A stretch of 64,000 bases of DNA. Origin: Periplaneta americana. Lineage: Eukaryota > Arthropoda > Insecta > Blattodea > Blattidae. Positions 39,101 to 54,300 of the stretch are shown piece after piece (within the stretch, counting starts at the first letter, position 1; the number at the start of each line of letters is the position of its first letter). A program made the translations under genes and the position numbers. The notes under the pieces were generated by a model. It was not told the origin of the DNA, searched no databases, and was given only the letters and a program-made list of their open reading frames with translations. Location of the stretch: the NCBI RefSeq assembly GCF_040183065.1, contig NC_091120.1, positions 72,132,708 through 72,196,707 of the forward strand, written 5' to 3'.

Positions 39101-42100
39101 GTACGCCATTTTCAAACAACAGAAAACGTCCGATAGGCCGTAATCCCGGCAGTAAACAGTGTCTCAAAAGATCAGTTTGACAGCTGCTAGGGTAGTGACA
39201 GTAACGTTGTAGTAAATGTGTGCAGTCTTAAGGGAACTACTCTCAAGGTGATTACATTGTAGTTAGTTAAAAATGTAAGTAAACGTTCTTTCAAACCAGA
39301 CATTATTTTATTGCCCGGCCTCGTAGATCCCAACCATATCTTTCGCAGCATATTAAGAGCGAAAAATTCTACAAAGTAACTACTTCCATTTGCAGCTCAT
39401 ATGATGCCTCTTTGCATGGGAACTTGAATGATTTTGTGAACAGTTGTATTTTTCGCTCCTTTTTCAGCTCTGTAAAGAATACGACTAAGTTCAAATTGAT
39501 TAATTTAAATTCAAATTCAATTGTCAACATGCCATACAGATGTCATGTAGGCCTAATTTGTCCGCGACGCAGAAACCAATTTCTGGTCAGTCACTCCTAC
39601 TTTCCTTGCCTGTCGATCCGGAGTTGCGTTCGGGAGCGGGTTCGATTCCAGCTTGGGCTGATCACCTAGTTGAGTTTTTTCCGAGGTTTTCCATAAGGCA
39701 AATGTCAGGTAATCTATGGTGAATCCTCAGCCTCATTTCGCCAAATACCATCTCGCGATCACCAATCCCTTCGACGCTAAATAACCTCGTAGTCGATACA
39801 GCGTCGTTAAAAAATATGGATATGTCATTATTAAATAAATAAATTAAAAAAAATAAATAACCAAGTAAAAATAAACTCCTACTTTCAGAGTACGTGACGG
39901 GAGTCTTTCCCTTTCTACACTCTCTCCGACACTGCTCCCAGCCGGTCAGATACGCTCAGCACACACGCAGCTGATCAGGCTGTATGCTCCGCCCGTCCGT
40001 CCTGCCACCATCTGCGCACCTCGTAGACAAATTACAATCATGGCGACATCTCTACCTGTGAATTGGCATATATGGAAATGTCGCTTCATTTTGAAATAAG
40101 ACTACTACGTTAACTTTTTTTTTTTTTTTTTTGCAAATGAGGTACCTTATTTCAATCTCCTCTTTGATATAGAAATATTGTTCCTAACTAATTCTGAAAA
40201 TGATACTTAGAAGTCGACATTCTGCCAGTTACTACAATCCGTCTCTGACTGAGGATGTTTTGAATACTTAATCCTCAGCAAGCGAAGAAAGTCTTTCCCA
40301 TCAAATCTAAGAGATGGTATGAACGTGACATAGAATGCGTAGCTCTTGAAAGAGCCTGTTGGATTTGGTTGCTCTACAACGTTTGCTCCAAGCAAGACTA
40401 TATTTACCTGTTCTTCTAGCACAAACACGAAATGTAGCGAGAGAAGGTTTTCAAGTATTTAACCCCCCGATGTCAGTATTTCTAAACCTTAAAAATGTGT
40501 TTTGTATTGATAACGGGTGTTGTAAAATTGGTTCAGTATATAACGAGCAGTTAGCGGCGAAAAATTACAGCAACATAACGAGGTTACTGCACTGTATTTC
40601 AATCAGAGTCATGTAATTAGATCCCGAGGTCGACCCGCCTATCAAAGTGCACAATGTGGCGTTGCCATGGATACCGGATCGATACGACCCGGCGTCAGCT
40701 GACACGCGGAAATGGAGTCTCCGCCGTTGTACGAGCGTTTTCACCTGTTGTTACGGGACAACAGGTGGCTCACGTGCTTCCGGACGTGGACATTACTAAC
40801 CTTAAAACTAATTTTGTACATTAAATTAGATAATTAGTTAATCCTATGAAACTATATGAAACAAATAGCGAAAATGCAGTCATAATTGCTGTGTTTGTTT
40901 AAATAGCCTACTTAGAGCTTGACAGGTAGGCTTTTTTCCAAGAATGTCAATTTAATTGGCCCCATTCAGAATTTTAATTTCGTACCACTATATAATTGAA
41001 CATATTTACATGGTAGTAGTAATTCTGAGTGGTTAGGGGCGGGTTAAGGACGACCCTTCAGCATGTCGGTTCGACAGTAGCCTAATGTGCAGCTTAAATT
41101 ATGGGCTGAATGAGAATGGTGTACCAGCCCACCGGCCGCATGAGACCCCTCACCCACTCACCCAATGGGTCCCTTACACCACTCCGCCTTAAGTTCATAT
41201 ACCTATGGAATGAGATGATGACGATAAATAATATAATATGATATGAAATTTAAATTCTTTTTGTACAGGAAAGAGAAAGGTATATAGAGCGTGGCAATGA
41301 AAATTCAAACACTGCATTTCCCTAAGTAAATGTGGAAAACTACGGAAAACCCACAGTCAGGTTGGTTGGCCGGTTCGGGGATTTGAACCGCATGAACCAC
41401 CTTGCTCTGTTATTTACATGTAGAAGACTGCGAAGAATTGACTTTTTTTTTTTTAAGCACTATGGTATTGTCTGCAAGAGGAAGATAAACCCTTGCTTAT
41501 AATTGAAAAACTCACCACTATTACACAAAATAATATCTGTACTTAGTCATTAATATCATCAAGATCAGGGCACACACGTATAGATATATTAAACTGGCGG
41601 CATTGCGGCTCTTTCCTGTGCGACAAACTTGCGGTTTAAAGGAAGAAATAATACAGGTAAAATAAATAGCACTGTTTACAGCAATAGTAAAAGTGGTAAA
41701 ATTTATTCTTAGAAGACACCAAGGTAAGACTTTCTTGTGTTCCTTAGAGAAGAAATAATGATTCGTTATTCAAAGAAAAACCGTTGTTATTGAAAGTTGT
41801 AGGCCCAACTATATATTCGACGAAGATTCTTTAATACCACAAAGCTTTAATCTGTTTATAAATAAGTTGTGATCTATGCAGTCAAGTGCTTTAGCCAAAT
41901 CACAGCTGTTACCAAGGTTTGAGAAAACGATAATACCGGACCTAGACGTAGAATTTCACCTTTATTTGTCTGTAAAAAAAAAAGGTAAAGGTATCCCTGT
42001 AACATGCCATGAAGGCACTTGGGAGGCATGGAGGTAGAGCCCATGCTTTCCATGACCTCGGCACTAGAATGAGGTGGTGTGGTCGGCAGCACGCTCTGAC

Positions 42101-45100
42101 CGCCTTTTACCTCCGGAAAAGACCCCGTACTCAATTTTATAGGAGGCTGAGTGAACCTCGGGGCCGTTCTGAAGGTTTGGCAACGACAAAAAATCCTGTC
42201 ACCACCTGGGATTGAACCTCGGACCTACCAGTCCGTAGCCAGCTGCTCTACCAACTGAGCTACCTGGCCGCCCTTTATTTGTCTGTACTCAGGAGAAAAT
42301 GCATTTTTAAAGCTATAAATATGTTATGTGAGACTAACAGTTTTACTTCCTCATTCAATGACAGTCATATTTACAATTTCTTTATTATATTATACTCATT
42401 ACCCTTAGCCGTAATTGAATTCGCGATTTTTGGGCTCAGAAACAAAATCGGTAACTATTACACTACCAAAAACGACTATGTCAACGTAAATAAACTAAAC
42501 TAAACTAAATTAATAACAAATATCAAAATATGATTAATTATTATTCAGTCAATATGGCTTAAGCATTGCATTACATATGAAATAAAAACATATGAGAAAA
42601 TATATTGATGTGTTACATCCTATTTAATCTTGATACAAACGTTTTCGCCTCTAATGGGGCATCTTCAGGTACAAATATAAGTATCATCTAAAATCAATTA
42701 CAATACAAGCTTACATTTAAAACTACCTTGACTAAAATAAAGTATGACATGGTGACTATGTTATCTAATCAACATTAATTGTCCTGTCAAAATTAAAAAT
42801 GAATTCATTTTAAAACAATATGAATGTGCTTAGCCATGCTAAGTAGATCCCTTGTGTGGTGTCTCAGATATATTGCGTTGTCAATGAAATCACGTAAGTA
42901 ATTTTTTAGACATTCTTTTGACCATCCTTTTCAAATCTTTCATATTATAATTTAAAAACATATGTTACAGATTAACATGAATAAAACAACTTGTCATCGG
43001 TTTGCAGTTTAGACCGATTACGGGCAAAAACACATCCCTTCTGTTCAACAACTCGTGTACGATAATTAGACTCGCATGACGTAAGTAATTTCATACCTTC
43101 AAATGACCTTTCATAATAATCTCTATTTCACCTAGCACAGATATATGTTTGTTTTCAGATACGAGGGCATTGAATATTTTACGAGAATTCCAATTGCTCC
43201 ACGAAATTAGCTACACATACTTTATAGTCGCTGACTCCACATTTGATAATATTAGATTTTAATTTGTATAGTTTTAGTATTATATTGATTTCATTGACAA
43301 CGCAATATATCTGAGACACCACACAAGGGATCTACTTAGCATGGCTAAGCACATTCATATTGTTTTAAAGTGAATTCATTTTTAATTTTGACAGGACAAT
43401 TAATGTTGATTAGATAATATAGTCACCATGTCATACTTTATTCTAGTCAAGGTAGTTTTAAATGTAAGCTTGTATTGTAATTGATTTTAGATGATACTTA
43501 TATTTGTACCTGAAAATGCCCCATTAGAGGCGAAAACGTTTGTATCAAGATTAAATAGGATGTAACACATCAATATATTTTCTCATATGTTTTTATTTCA
43601 TATGTAATGCAGTGCTTAAGCCATATTGACTAAATAATAATTAATCATATTTGATATTTGTTATTAACACGAGGCTTAGCTGAATATTTTCCAACATGAA
43701 TTGTAAACTAAATTAAACTAAACTTCATGGCACTACATCCATCAACCTGGAAATGCCCTATAATGTGGAATTTTAACTAGAGTGCTGGCTTTCAACGTCG
43801 GTCATAAAGATACAATTCCCATGAATGCAATGATTTTCATATCCTCCGCAACCGTGATTCATAAGGAGTTCACTGGAGGCAATGACTCATGCATGTACTG
43901 TAACTTCTGAATATGTGTCAATGTGACCAAAGTACTGGAACGCTCTCCCAGAAAGTCAATATGCAAACTTGAGTAAGATATCGGAATTTCCAAAACGTAT
44001 GCATTTAGAGCCATGAAACTCTTAAAGTTATAACATTACAAAATAACACTTGTAGATGAACTACGACCTAATGACTGTGTCATAAGACTAAATTTTAGTA
44101 ACTGGATCTTAACTCAGATTCACGACGGAGAAATTGATGCATATCATATACTTTTTTATTTGAGACGAAGCTTAGTACAATTGTCTCCACACATACGAAA
44201 ACGGCATGCCAAATGCAATAAGATCACAAAATCAATATCAAAGGACATTTTTATCCTTTGGATAAGAATAGAAATATTATTATTCTTGTTACAGCTGACA
44301 GATGGAGGACAGGTGATCGCTTACAGCACTGATTTGGCGGACGAGACGACAGGTAAGATACGTTCACAGGTAAAATACATATAACATTTCTCATTCTACA
44401 CCATTTCTGCTAGAGGTATGGGAACAAGGAACTCGCCATTCACGATGTATAGAATATAATTATTAATGCCAAAAATTGTCACATTTAATAATATTCTGCT
44501 AAAATTTTCAAATTTCATGAATATCTTAACATTTCTATAATTACCAGTGGAATCTCCAAATCCTCGTTTAAAATCACTGAACTCGTAGCGTCAATGAGTT
44601 CGAGAGGCCAAAACAAAATAATTATATGGTGGGTAGTTATTCCACCTTTACTCATTATTTCAGATTCTGTGAAAGTATTTTCAGTGTCTACTTACATACG
44701 TGTATATTAATGAATTAAGCGGGTTTCAACTATCAATTTTGCTATTCACTTAATTTCTCCTCTCTTTGCAATTTCACGGTTTTTTATCGTACAAAAGAAT
44801 GTTAACTGACTAAAAGTATAAGGTACTGGAAGAAAATGTAGAAAAGTTACTTGTGTTGCATTGTAACCAATATTAAGTCCAATCAATATAAGAACAGTTT
44901 TTTGTTCTCTTCGTAGTAAAAAGAATTGAATTATCCAGTTCTTGCATTCGGGTAAGGATTTGATGATGCTGAAATCTGTTTAATTATGCAGATTTATAAT
45001 ATTTTATTTGGTAGCTTATTAAATATAGACGAAAATGGTAGTTTCTTAATTATTATTTTGTAAATAATTATGTGAACTTTCTCCAAATGATTTAGGAAAA

Positions 45101-48100
45101 AAAATATAATTTAATATTTATATTTATTACATATTTTCATATTTTTCCAAAATAAATTTCATATTCTGGCGAAAGTTTCTTTATATTGTGCCGCTCCCTA
45201 GTGATGAACTACAGTTCAGAAGGTGATTCAAAACAATTATCAAAATTTGATGTAGATTATTGTGTTTGCTAGAGTGGTCACTGAGATAGGAATTCCTCTC
45301 TTGAAAACGCGTTCTTAGGCTTTATTTATATATTTATCCTGCAGGCATGCACTCCTTGTTTCATATTTGGGCGTGTAGTAGTAGCAAGTGATCCAAGTTT
45401 ATTTTTTATTCTAAGTCTTCGCCAATTGTAAAACGAATGTCAAACAATCTGGCAAATCTTGGTCTCATATCGCCAAAATATTATTTTGCTATTACCATTT
45501 GCACCTACGGGAATAGCTGATACAGCGTCGTTAAATACTTATTTACAAATGGCTTTTAGAGAACCCAGAAGTTCATTTCCGCCTTCACATAAGCCCGAAA
45601 TTAGTCCCTATCCTGTGCAAGATTAATCCAGTCCCTGCCATCATATCCCACCTCCTCCAAATATATTTCAATATTATCCTCTCATCTACGTCTCGGTTTC
45701 CAAAAACGCTTTTTTTTTTCTCCGGCCTCCCAACTATATATGCATTTCCGGATTCACCCAGATACGTGCTACATGCTCTACCGATCTCAAACGTCTGGAC
45801 TTAATGTTCATAATTATGTCAGGTGAAAATATAATGCGTGCAGTTCTGAGTTGTGTAACGTTCTCCATTCTCCTGTAACTTCATCCCTCTTAGCCCCAAA
45901 TATGTTCCTATGCACCTTATTCTCAAACAGCCTTATCCTCTGTTTCTTTCTCAAAGTGAGATCCAAGTTTCACAACCATACAGAACAATCGGTAATATAG
46001 ACTAACTGTTTTATAAATTCTAACTTTTAGCTTTTTTGAGAGGAGACTGGATAACAAAAGCTTCTCACCCGAATAATAACAGGCATTTCCGATATCATTT
46101 TATTCTGCCTTTAATTTCCTCTCGAGTGTAATTTATATTTGTTGCTGTTGGTGCAAGATATTTCAATTTTTCCACCTCTTCAAAGGATAAATTTCAAATT
46201 TTTATATTTCCATTTCGTACTACGTTCTGGTCACGAGACATAATCATATACTTTGTCTTTTCGTGATTTCCTTCAAAACCCATTTATTTACTTGTTTCAA
46301 GTAAAATTCCTGTGTTTTTCCTAATCGTTTGTGAATTTACTCCTAACATATTCACGTCATCCGCATAAACAAACAGCTGATGTAATCCTTTCAATTCCAG
46401 ACCCTCTCTGTTATCCTGGACTTTCCTAATGACATATTCTAAAGCAAAGTCAAAGACGGATATCAAGCCTAATCTAGTTATTAACTAACTTTCAAGTTAA
46501 CCTCTTCCCTTACTATACATTTTACCAGTTTTGTGAAAAAAAAGTGTCATATTTTTTTTTATTTTCGTAAAGAGGTAATTTAATATTGCAGAATCACTGT
46601 ACATCAATAATTTTCTTACATACTTAAAAAAATCACTATGAAATAGACAATGGGACTCAAGCGAGTTAACTCGGGTTAATAAATTTTGACACATGTTAGC
46701 AACCCGAGTTAACTCGGGATAATAAGGGAAGTGGTTAACACAGAAAAGTTGTTTATATAACAAATCCACCAAGTCATTAATGATACAAGTGTTAAAAATG
46801 TGTAATCAAGATGTATTTATTAAGTAATTATTAAGACATAGTACGGTACGTTAAATTAAACCGAATTAGGATGCACCAAATAGGTAGTAAAACAAAACAG
46901 TTGGTAATGAACATATTTTGTTCCAGTAAGTTGTGAAGAGAAGAAAAAGATGAAGAGAAAAGAAAGCATCCCGACACAAATTAAAAATATTGTCAGCCAC
47001 CACCAGTTTCCAGAAACAGGTAGACTTTCTCCCCATTTGTTTCGAAAAAATATCTGTTTCGAAGACCTCCGTTTGTAACTAACACTGCAATAGGCTACGT
47101 CATGATGTGCTGCCGATACAGCTTTGCGAGTCACACTGGAGTGTGAAGTCACAAATCCTTGCATAGCGGTTTGCCCGCAGCCACTCCGACCGCTCGTCGC
47201 CAGTAAGACAGCATCCGTCCATCTCTTCCTTACAGTTACGAAAAAACTCGGAAGAAACCCAACCAGGAAATCAGCCCGAGAGGAATTCGATCGATCCCAC
47301 ACCAGTGCGCAGCCTCGGGTTAGTAGGTAACTAAGCTACCTCCCGATCCGCGCCGGAGCCATCTGCCGTTGATCCTGAATTTAGAGTCAAGCTGGGAAAT
47401 GGATAATTTAAGAAAGATTATTGCTTTATCCAGGCTTAGACAGGATTTTTCTATTTCAGTTTCCTCCTTTTTTTATTAACTCATGTATTGTTTAAAACAC
47501 TCGTGTATCCTTAAAATATTCTATTCTTACATTGGATAAAATTGCTTCTGTTCACTACAGATTTCATCTTGCACAGACAGGAAATTGTATCTACAACGTA
47601 CATAAATGTCGGCGTGGAAACTTTACATACTAATACTAGTTTCCAGTAGGCTATTTAAAATTACTACAGTCCACGCTATGGAGTAACGGTTAACATGCCT
47701 GACCGTGAAACGAGAGGGTCCTGGTTCAAATCCTGGTTGGGAAAAGTTACCTCATTGAGATTTTTTCCGGGGTTTTCCCTCAACTCGTGAAGAGAAAATT
47801 CTGGGTAACTTTCGACGCTGGCTGGCATTATCACCTTCACCTCATTCAGAAGCTAGAAAACCTTAGCAGTTAATAAAGCGTCGTAAAATAGCCAATTAAA
47901 AATAATAAAGTAAATCTGAAATACGTCCACCGTTGTAGCTGAGAGGTTAGCGAGTCTAACTCCGAACCCAGCGGTCCCGGGTTCGATTCCCGGTCAGGAC
48001 AACTTGCTTGGGTGAGGTTTTTTCGCTTTTTTTCCCCTCACTCCTATGGACAGGTAACTTTATTAGGCGATTGGAACCCCGCTCATCTTCGCCAATTCCT

Positions 48101-50774
48101 TTCCTCTCCCATCATCCTTTCCTCATCAACCCGTTTCTGGTTTTTCAGATCACTCTACAGTCGGCCTCCCGAAGCTTCTGATTCTCTCGACTGGCCTCCG
48201 TGGAATGTAGTTAAGCGACGTTGAATGGCTTCTGCAATGGCACCCGAGGCGGACCTACTCGGGGGAGGAGTTTCACCTCGGACCGACAGGGGGGCCTTGG
48301 AGGAATTTGCCGAAGCAGGAATGGTATATGGATTCTGTCGACTGTAGGGACCGGTTTTTAAGGGAGTCATGTGGTCAGGGCCGTGCGCGTAGGGGATCTG
48401 TGGCATGCAACTCATTCCATATCGAGGATTAGCGCAATAGATCTCAATAGGTCGCAGTGCTGGGCCATCCGTGCCCCCCTCAATTAAATTCCATTCCATT
48501 CCAAATATGAAATATCCTAATGTTAGTCAATATTATGTTACCACATGGTAAAGGGCGATTTAAAATATTTGTTTATTGCCTTAAATTTCTACAGCAGTAT
48601 CTAAAATACGAGTACTTTTATTTTTTAAGTTTATTTATACCCGCTTTAACATCTGGGTCATATTACGTGTTTAGAATCTGTGGATATATCAGTAGGCCGT
48701 TTTTACTGCTGTTGAGTTCCTGTTTCTATTGTATGTTGTTGATTGCTTTGCGTTCATGTAACTGATTATAGATTTTGATTAATATTTATGATATTGGTTA
48801 TTGATGCGGTGATGAATCATGACAAGTAAATTTTCCATCTGGCATTTGCCTTTGTGACTCTGGAAAACTATAAAAAAAACTCCAGTAAGATTTGTCAGCG
48901 ACGAGGTTTGAACCCGGAACCGTCTGGGTATCAGTCTCAAACGCTACCGTCTGAGCCAACTAATTTTTATTAGTTATTTAACAACGCTGTTTCAACCTCT
49001 AAGTCATTTAGCATCTATGGAATTGGTGATATCGAGATGTATTTGGAGACATGAGGCCGAGAATTCGTCATGGGATTACCCACAGTCGACTAAAAGTTAC
49101 GAAAAACCCCGGAAAAATAGCAATGTCTCATAGTGAAGTCAGCCAGAGAGTTTATGGACGTAGAAATACGTTTGTCATCGAGGGTGGTTCTGGGCGAAAT
49201 TGAAGAAATAAATGTTCTGAATTAACTTCGCTTACTGAATGAATCAATGGTTTACGGAATACAAAGTACTCATACGCTTACAGACCGACAGTGCTCGGAT
49301 TCACTGTTTGAGCCAATGTAGACAGCTGCGATGATACGTCTCGCCGTTCTATAGCCACTGGGTTCACGAAGCTCGCGTATGCCACCACTCTCTTGAGCTC
49401 TCTGTCGTCTCTTGTATTCAGCAGTGGTAGTCTTGGGCTTGTTTGAGTTGTATTTGGATGTTCTTTTCTGATGTTCTGCTTGTTTCCAATTTTGCATTCT
49501 ATCAACATTTGAATTTCGAGACATTTTAAAGTTGACAAATTTCCAAAACTACGGCACTTTATGAAAATTGAGAGTTTAGTTTACCGCAAATCATTTATTT
49601 TTCAATTATTTAGTCAATCTTGTCGCACTGGATTGATCAACATGTCAAAAACTTGCACCGGCTTAGATTTCACGGAATTATGCTCATAAATGATCGCATA
49701 AACGCTGTTTTCGAGGCATGTTTTCCCCATTTGTTTCGCCAGCCTTGTAGGTCCGATCGGTTTTGTGCGGATGTTTAGTGATAGGTCAAAAGCGGCTTCA
49801 ATGTAACACTTTTTTGGATGTCATTACCGAGCGGTTTGCGACATTCCGTTCGGAATACAAACACTTAGTTCTACGTCAAAAACCCAACCAGGTAACCAGC
49901 CCAAGCTGACATCGAACCCACGCCCGAGCGAAAGTCCGAACCAGTAACAAGCACATCTATTTTCTGAGCTATGCCGGTGGCTATAAAATACGACTAATAT
50001 GAAATGTTTGATTATAATTTAAACAGAAAAAATGTTATACAACAGACGAACTGATTGCTGCACAGAGAGATTTTAACACACGTCTGGCAAAATAGGTTTT
50101 ATTGAATTGTCTGCGAAATTAAGTTCTTAGACAAGATATTTTCCACGAGAAATCACGGACATTAAATTTGTTCACTTCTCTTTCCGTGTGTAAACTCTGC
50201 AGACTCTACTGAGTTAGACTGTTTTATCGACTCAAAGCGGAAAACCAATATAGTAACTGTGTGGTTAATAGAGCATTAGGAGCAAAGATATACCAACACA
50301 AATTAATACGATGTTCCTTGCAAGCATGGTTCTGTGACAATTAGCTACGCCACAACCAACAGGCGCCTCGTGTTCGTCGAGGGACGCAAAATCAATATCG
50401 GCTAGAAACCTCGACGCACTTGGTACGGCTTGGCAATAGTGCTGTCTAGTCGCCACGGGGATTTATAAACAAATTCACAAACAACTGAAGGAACTTACGC
50501 ACAGTTTTCCTTTGCACATGTAAATCTAAAGAAATTCCAGGGAAGGTGTTCGTCCATTTGACCTTAATAAAAATCACAATATTCACAACATTCATAAATA
50601 ACAATTCCCATATCGCTGCGACCTTTTACTGAACTTTCTACATGATCATTCCCAAATATTGGCTAGAAATTTACTGCACATAAATAATTGACACAGCCCA
50701 TGAAACAAACTGGCATAGTAAGAGGAGAATTTAAGTTCAACGATGGTAATGATGATGATGATGATATTGATGAC

Positions 50775-50806
<32 letters not shown>

Positions 50807-51352
50807 TAATAATAATGATGATAATAACAGCAATAACGTATCTACCGGATTTTCATACTCTTTAGTCCATTTTTGAAATTAACCGTATATTAGACGCATA
50901 CTCGCGAACCTCTCATCATTTGGAGTCAGCATGACACCAGACCTCTGCCTAAGAGAGAGATTTATGTATTTCAACACTGTGCAAGACTCAAACGAGGAGT
51001 AAATTTCGTGCACCAGAAACCAGCGTTACCACAACACATGACGAAGTATTAAGGATGAGCAAGTTGTTTCAATGGTACAAACAAATACAAATTAATATAT
51101 CATGTATAAGAATTAGGAAAAGAAATGATGACATTCGAAAAGAACTCAAAATATTCAAATTAACAGAAAAAATATCTCAATATAGGAACGATTGGACGGA
51201 ACATCTAGAACGGATGGAAGATGACCGCATTCCAAAATTAATTTTAAATTATAAATTATAAATTTGGCAGACAGAGAAGAAGATGGATACAACAGTTGTA
51301 ATTCATGAGACCGGAACGAGCCAGTTACGGCTTAAGCCCTGAAGCTGATGAT

Positions 51353-51385
<33 letters not shown>

Positions 51386-54300
51386 CGACGACGACGATGA
51401 CGTATAAGAATAAGTAGCTTTAATAATCTAGGCAATGAAAATTAATTACACTGCAGACAATTTTTAATTTTAAATACCGGTACCTCATCTGCACCTAAAA
51501 TATCTCAATACACAAAGAGAACACCAAGTAAACAAATGCTTCTATGAAAAGGAATTTAAAATACAAAGAAAATATTTTTTTTAGATGAAACACATCTAAC
51601 ATTACTTAGTCTACCATATTCATGGCATACAGTGTAATTAAAAAACGCAGTTCTATTGCAAGTTCATCACTGGAATCATTCAAAAGTACTTATTCCTACT
51701 ACATTAATGCAAAATTTCGTCACCATTATTATCTTCTTCTTCTTCTTCTTCTTCTTCTTCTTTGTCATCATCGTCATGAACTCCATTTGTCCTGTGTGAG
51801 CTTTGGCTTAAATTTTTCTACTAGACTTCCCGATTCTTAACTTTTCTTCTGTAAATACATATAACCGACTTCAGCTAGATTATCTGTTGTGCTAGTGACA
51901 GATTACAGTCGCTAATCGCGATTATCTCCGATCGTGATTACCGAAAATATGATGAAACGCTACGTCGCGCTTGATCTCATTTGGCCAACAGCTAAATTAT
52001 CACAGAGGAAACAATTTTCTCTATGTACATACCTTTATGTTTGTTTCCATCCTGTACATCTGAAGTTCATACTCTCTTTCTAGGTTTGATCATTCCTTTT
52101 CCTTTCCATTGTTTTTGTCGTTTCTTGCAGCTTGATTGGAAATTTATTTGTTGAAATATTTAGAGATTTTATAAAATAAACTGATACAATTTGTAGTCTA
52201 CCATTAGTATTTATATTATTTTGGAAAGAGATTTTATAATCTATATAATTTATATCATTAGGTCTACTATTTATATTATTTTGTAATAAAACACATTTTT
52301 AAATAAACTCTAACCTCAACGACATCATCGTAATGGAGACGAAATTAAAAATCTGCAATAGAAATCAATTAATCCAATATTTATTGAAATGAAACACCTT
52401 TCAGTAGTCTTCTGTTGCTCTCCATAGCATATATGAATAATATGTCTGCAATTTGTTAATGTATTTCTTTTTACTATTGTCGCATGTGCATTAAATTTCT
52501 CCAATACTTCTAATAGTAGCCAAATGTCATTTTTTCATTCACTTTGTTTTATTTTCTCTTTCAATACAATGAAAGAGGTAAGAAAATTCCACAGCAGCAG
52601 CTATCACGACTTTCTAAATAATAGAACACTTCAAAATATCAAGGTGATTCGAAACTAAGGATTACTAAATGTTACTTTCGTCCACTGGAACATGGCCATC
52701 TCCTACGTAGCGACCCTCAACCGAAGTGTGAAATATACAATGTTCCAATTGAGGTCTAACATATTTTATTGCATTGTAGGAAATATGACCGTGACCGTCT
52801 ACAATAAGCAATTCGGTCGACTCTACGTAACGTTCTTGGAAATGATTTTAATTGTACAAATACAGTTCTGAAATTTTTTATCGAATACAGGACTTGGCAG
52901 AGTGATTTATTCTTTTATTGACCCGTTTCGCTTATCCTCCGGACCATTTACATCCGGAGGTTATATTGTTGTCTTATATTGTTTCCTTTAAATATATTGA
53001 CATTTCGGATCTTTTACATCCTAATATTTTATTAAATTTTATTATTTTGAATTGTGAAATATAATTTAACTCTGGTGGCTTTTGTTTTACTGGTTCGTTG
53101 TAATACTACCTAGCTTCTGAGAACTGCTCACTTTTATGATTTTTATGATTTATGGTTTTTATTCATCACCCTGTTGATACTGCATTTGTATATCTCGTTT
53201 TTACCTCGACAGCGTTTTTTTTAGATCCTTTTAGAGTTCAGCTTATTATACTGTTTACGTTGTTGTTTTGTTAAGAATTTTAGATAAGGGCGCAAATAGC
53301 CATAGTAGCTGACGCGCTCTTTTTAAACCCCACTAACTCGTCCACTGAGCCGTACTTCAGCGCGATTATCTAGTTCTGGAAACAGGATTAAGCTCCTGAT
53401 CGCGATCGGGACGTTGACACACTACAACCACAATCGCGATTAATGATTGTAGTCTGCCACTAGTATTACACCAGGTATACCAAATTGTCTGTACTACGTG
53501 CTCATACTGCAAGCAATACAAATCCAACTAGGTTCACTTTTTAATAAGATAAAGTACAATCATCGCTCTCAAGGAAATGTTGTGCGGGTTCCTGAGAGCA
53601 CGCAGTGCAGGCGCTTTAACATCTTTGTGTTACAAAATCCAACCATATTGGCGCCCTAATCTTCTGCTGCGTCCCTCGCCGTACTTGCGAGTTTAAAGCG
53701 TCAGGTGTTAGACTAGCATTACGGAATGAGCGTCGGTTCGAGTTCTCATTTGGAAAGAAATTGAATTATCATATGTGATGAGAGTTGGGTGACATGTTTT
53801 GCCTTGAAAGGAGATAGCAGCCCAAAAGCAATATTTGACAGCAGTCCCCTGTATTGAAACACATGTATTTACCTTCGTTCAGAATTAGCATCGAACTTGC
53901 TACTACGAAAATCATATTAGTTCTCGTCTTTGCTCTGCTGAAGCTGTCGGAAAATGATGATCATAGTCTTCCAGGGGTTGATAGAGCCTTGAAAGTGGTG
54001 TACGGCTTCCTGAGGAATCTAGAGTACCTAGTTCAAGTAAATGGTCATCATAGTAGATCGACTTCTGATTTTCAAAAATGAAGTCAGTCTAAGAACTTTC
54101 TGAACAGACTGTGTAGCTTTTATCCATAGAATGTTCTAGTATAACTTCATCCAGAACACAGCGGCATAGCTAGTAGTTTCTTTCCCACAATTTTAAAGCA
54201 GACTAATTATACTTGTGTTGCAGGTCACCACATGGGATCATTCATCGGCTTGTGCATCAGTTTGCTGCACTTGCTGGGAAACGTTCTGCTGCTTCTCGGA

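Noticed and set aside
46856-47302. 148-residue minus-strand protein
   Set aside because: Largely overlaps the SINE at 47110-47348; the rest has no motif.
47925-48000. Functional tRNA gene
   Set aside because: Good A- and B-boxes, but followed by a long conserved SINE-like body and repeat tail.
48155-48499. 114-residue minus-strand protein
   Set aside because: Lies wholly within the long SINE and in antisense to it.
34980-51402. CRISPR-like or regulatory arrays from GAT/CAT repeats
   Set aside because: These are simple microsatellites, two of them (34970-35024 and 51349-51402) being LINE tails; no spacer structure.
53690-53830. Another SINE
   Set aside because: B-box-like GGTTCGAGTTC present but no A-box, shared body or tail.
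53854-54081. Extra exon of the tetraspan gene
   Set aside because: Open but not hydrophobic in the needed pattern, and exons 2 and 3 already join in frame without it.
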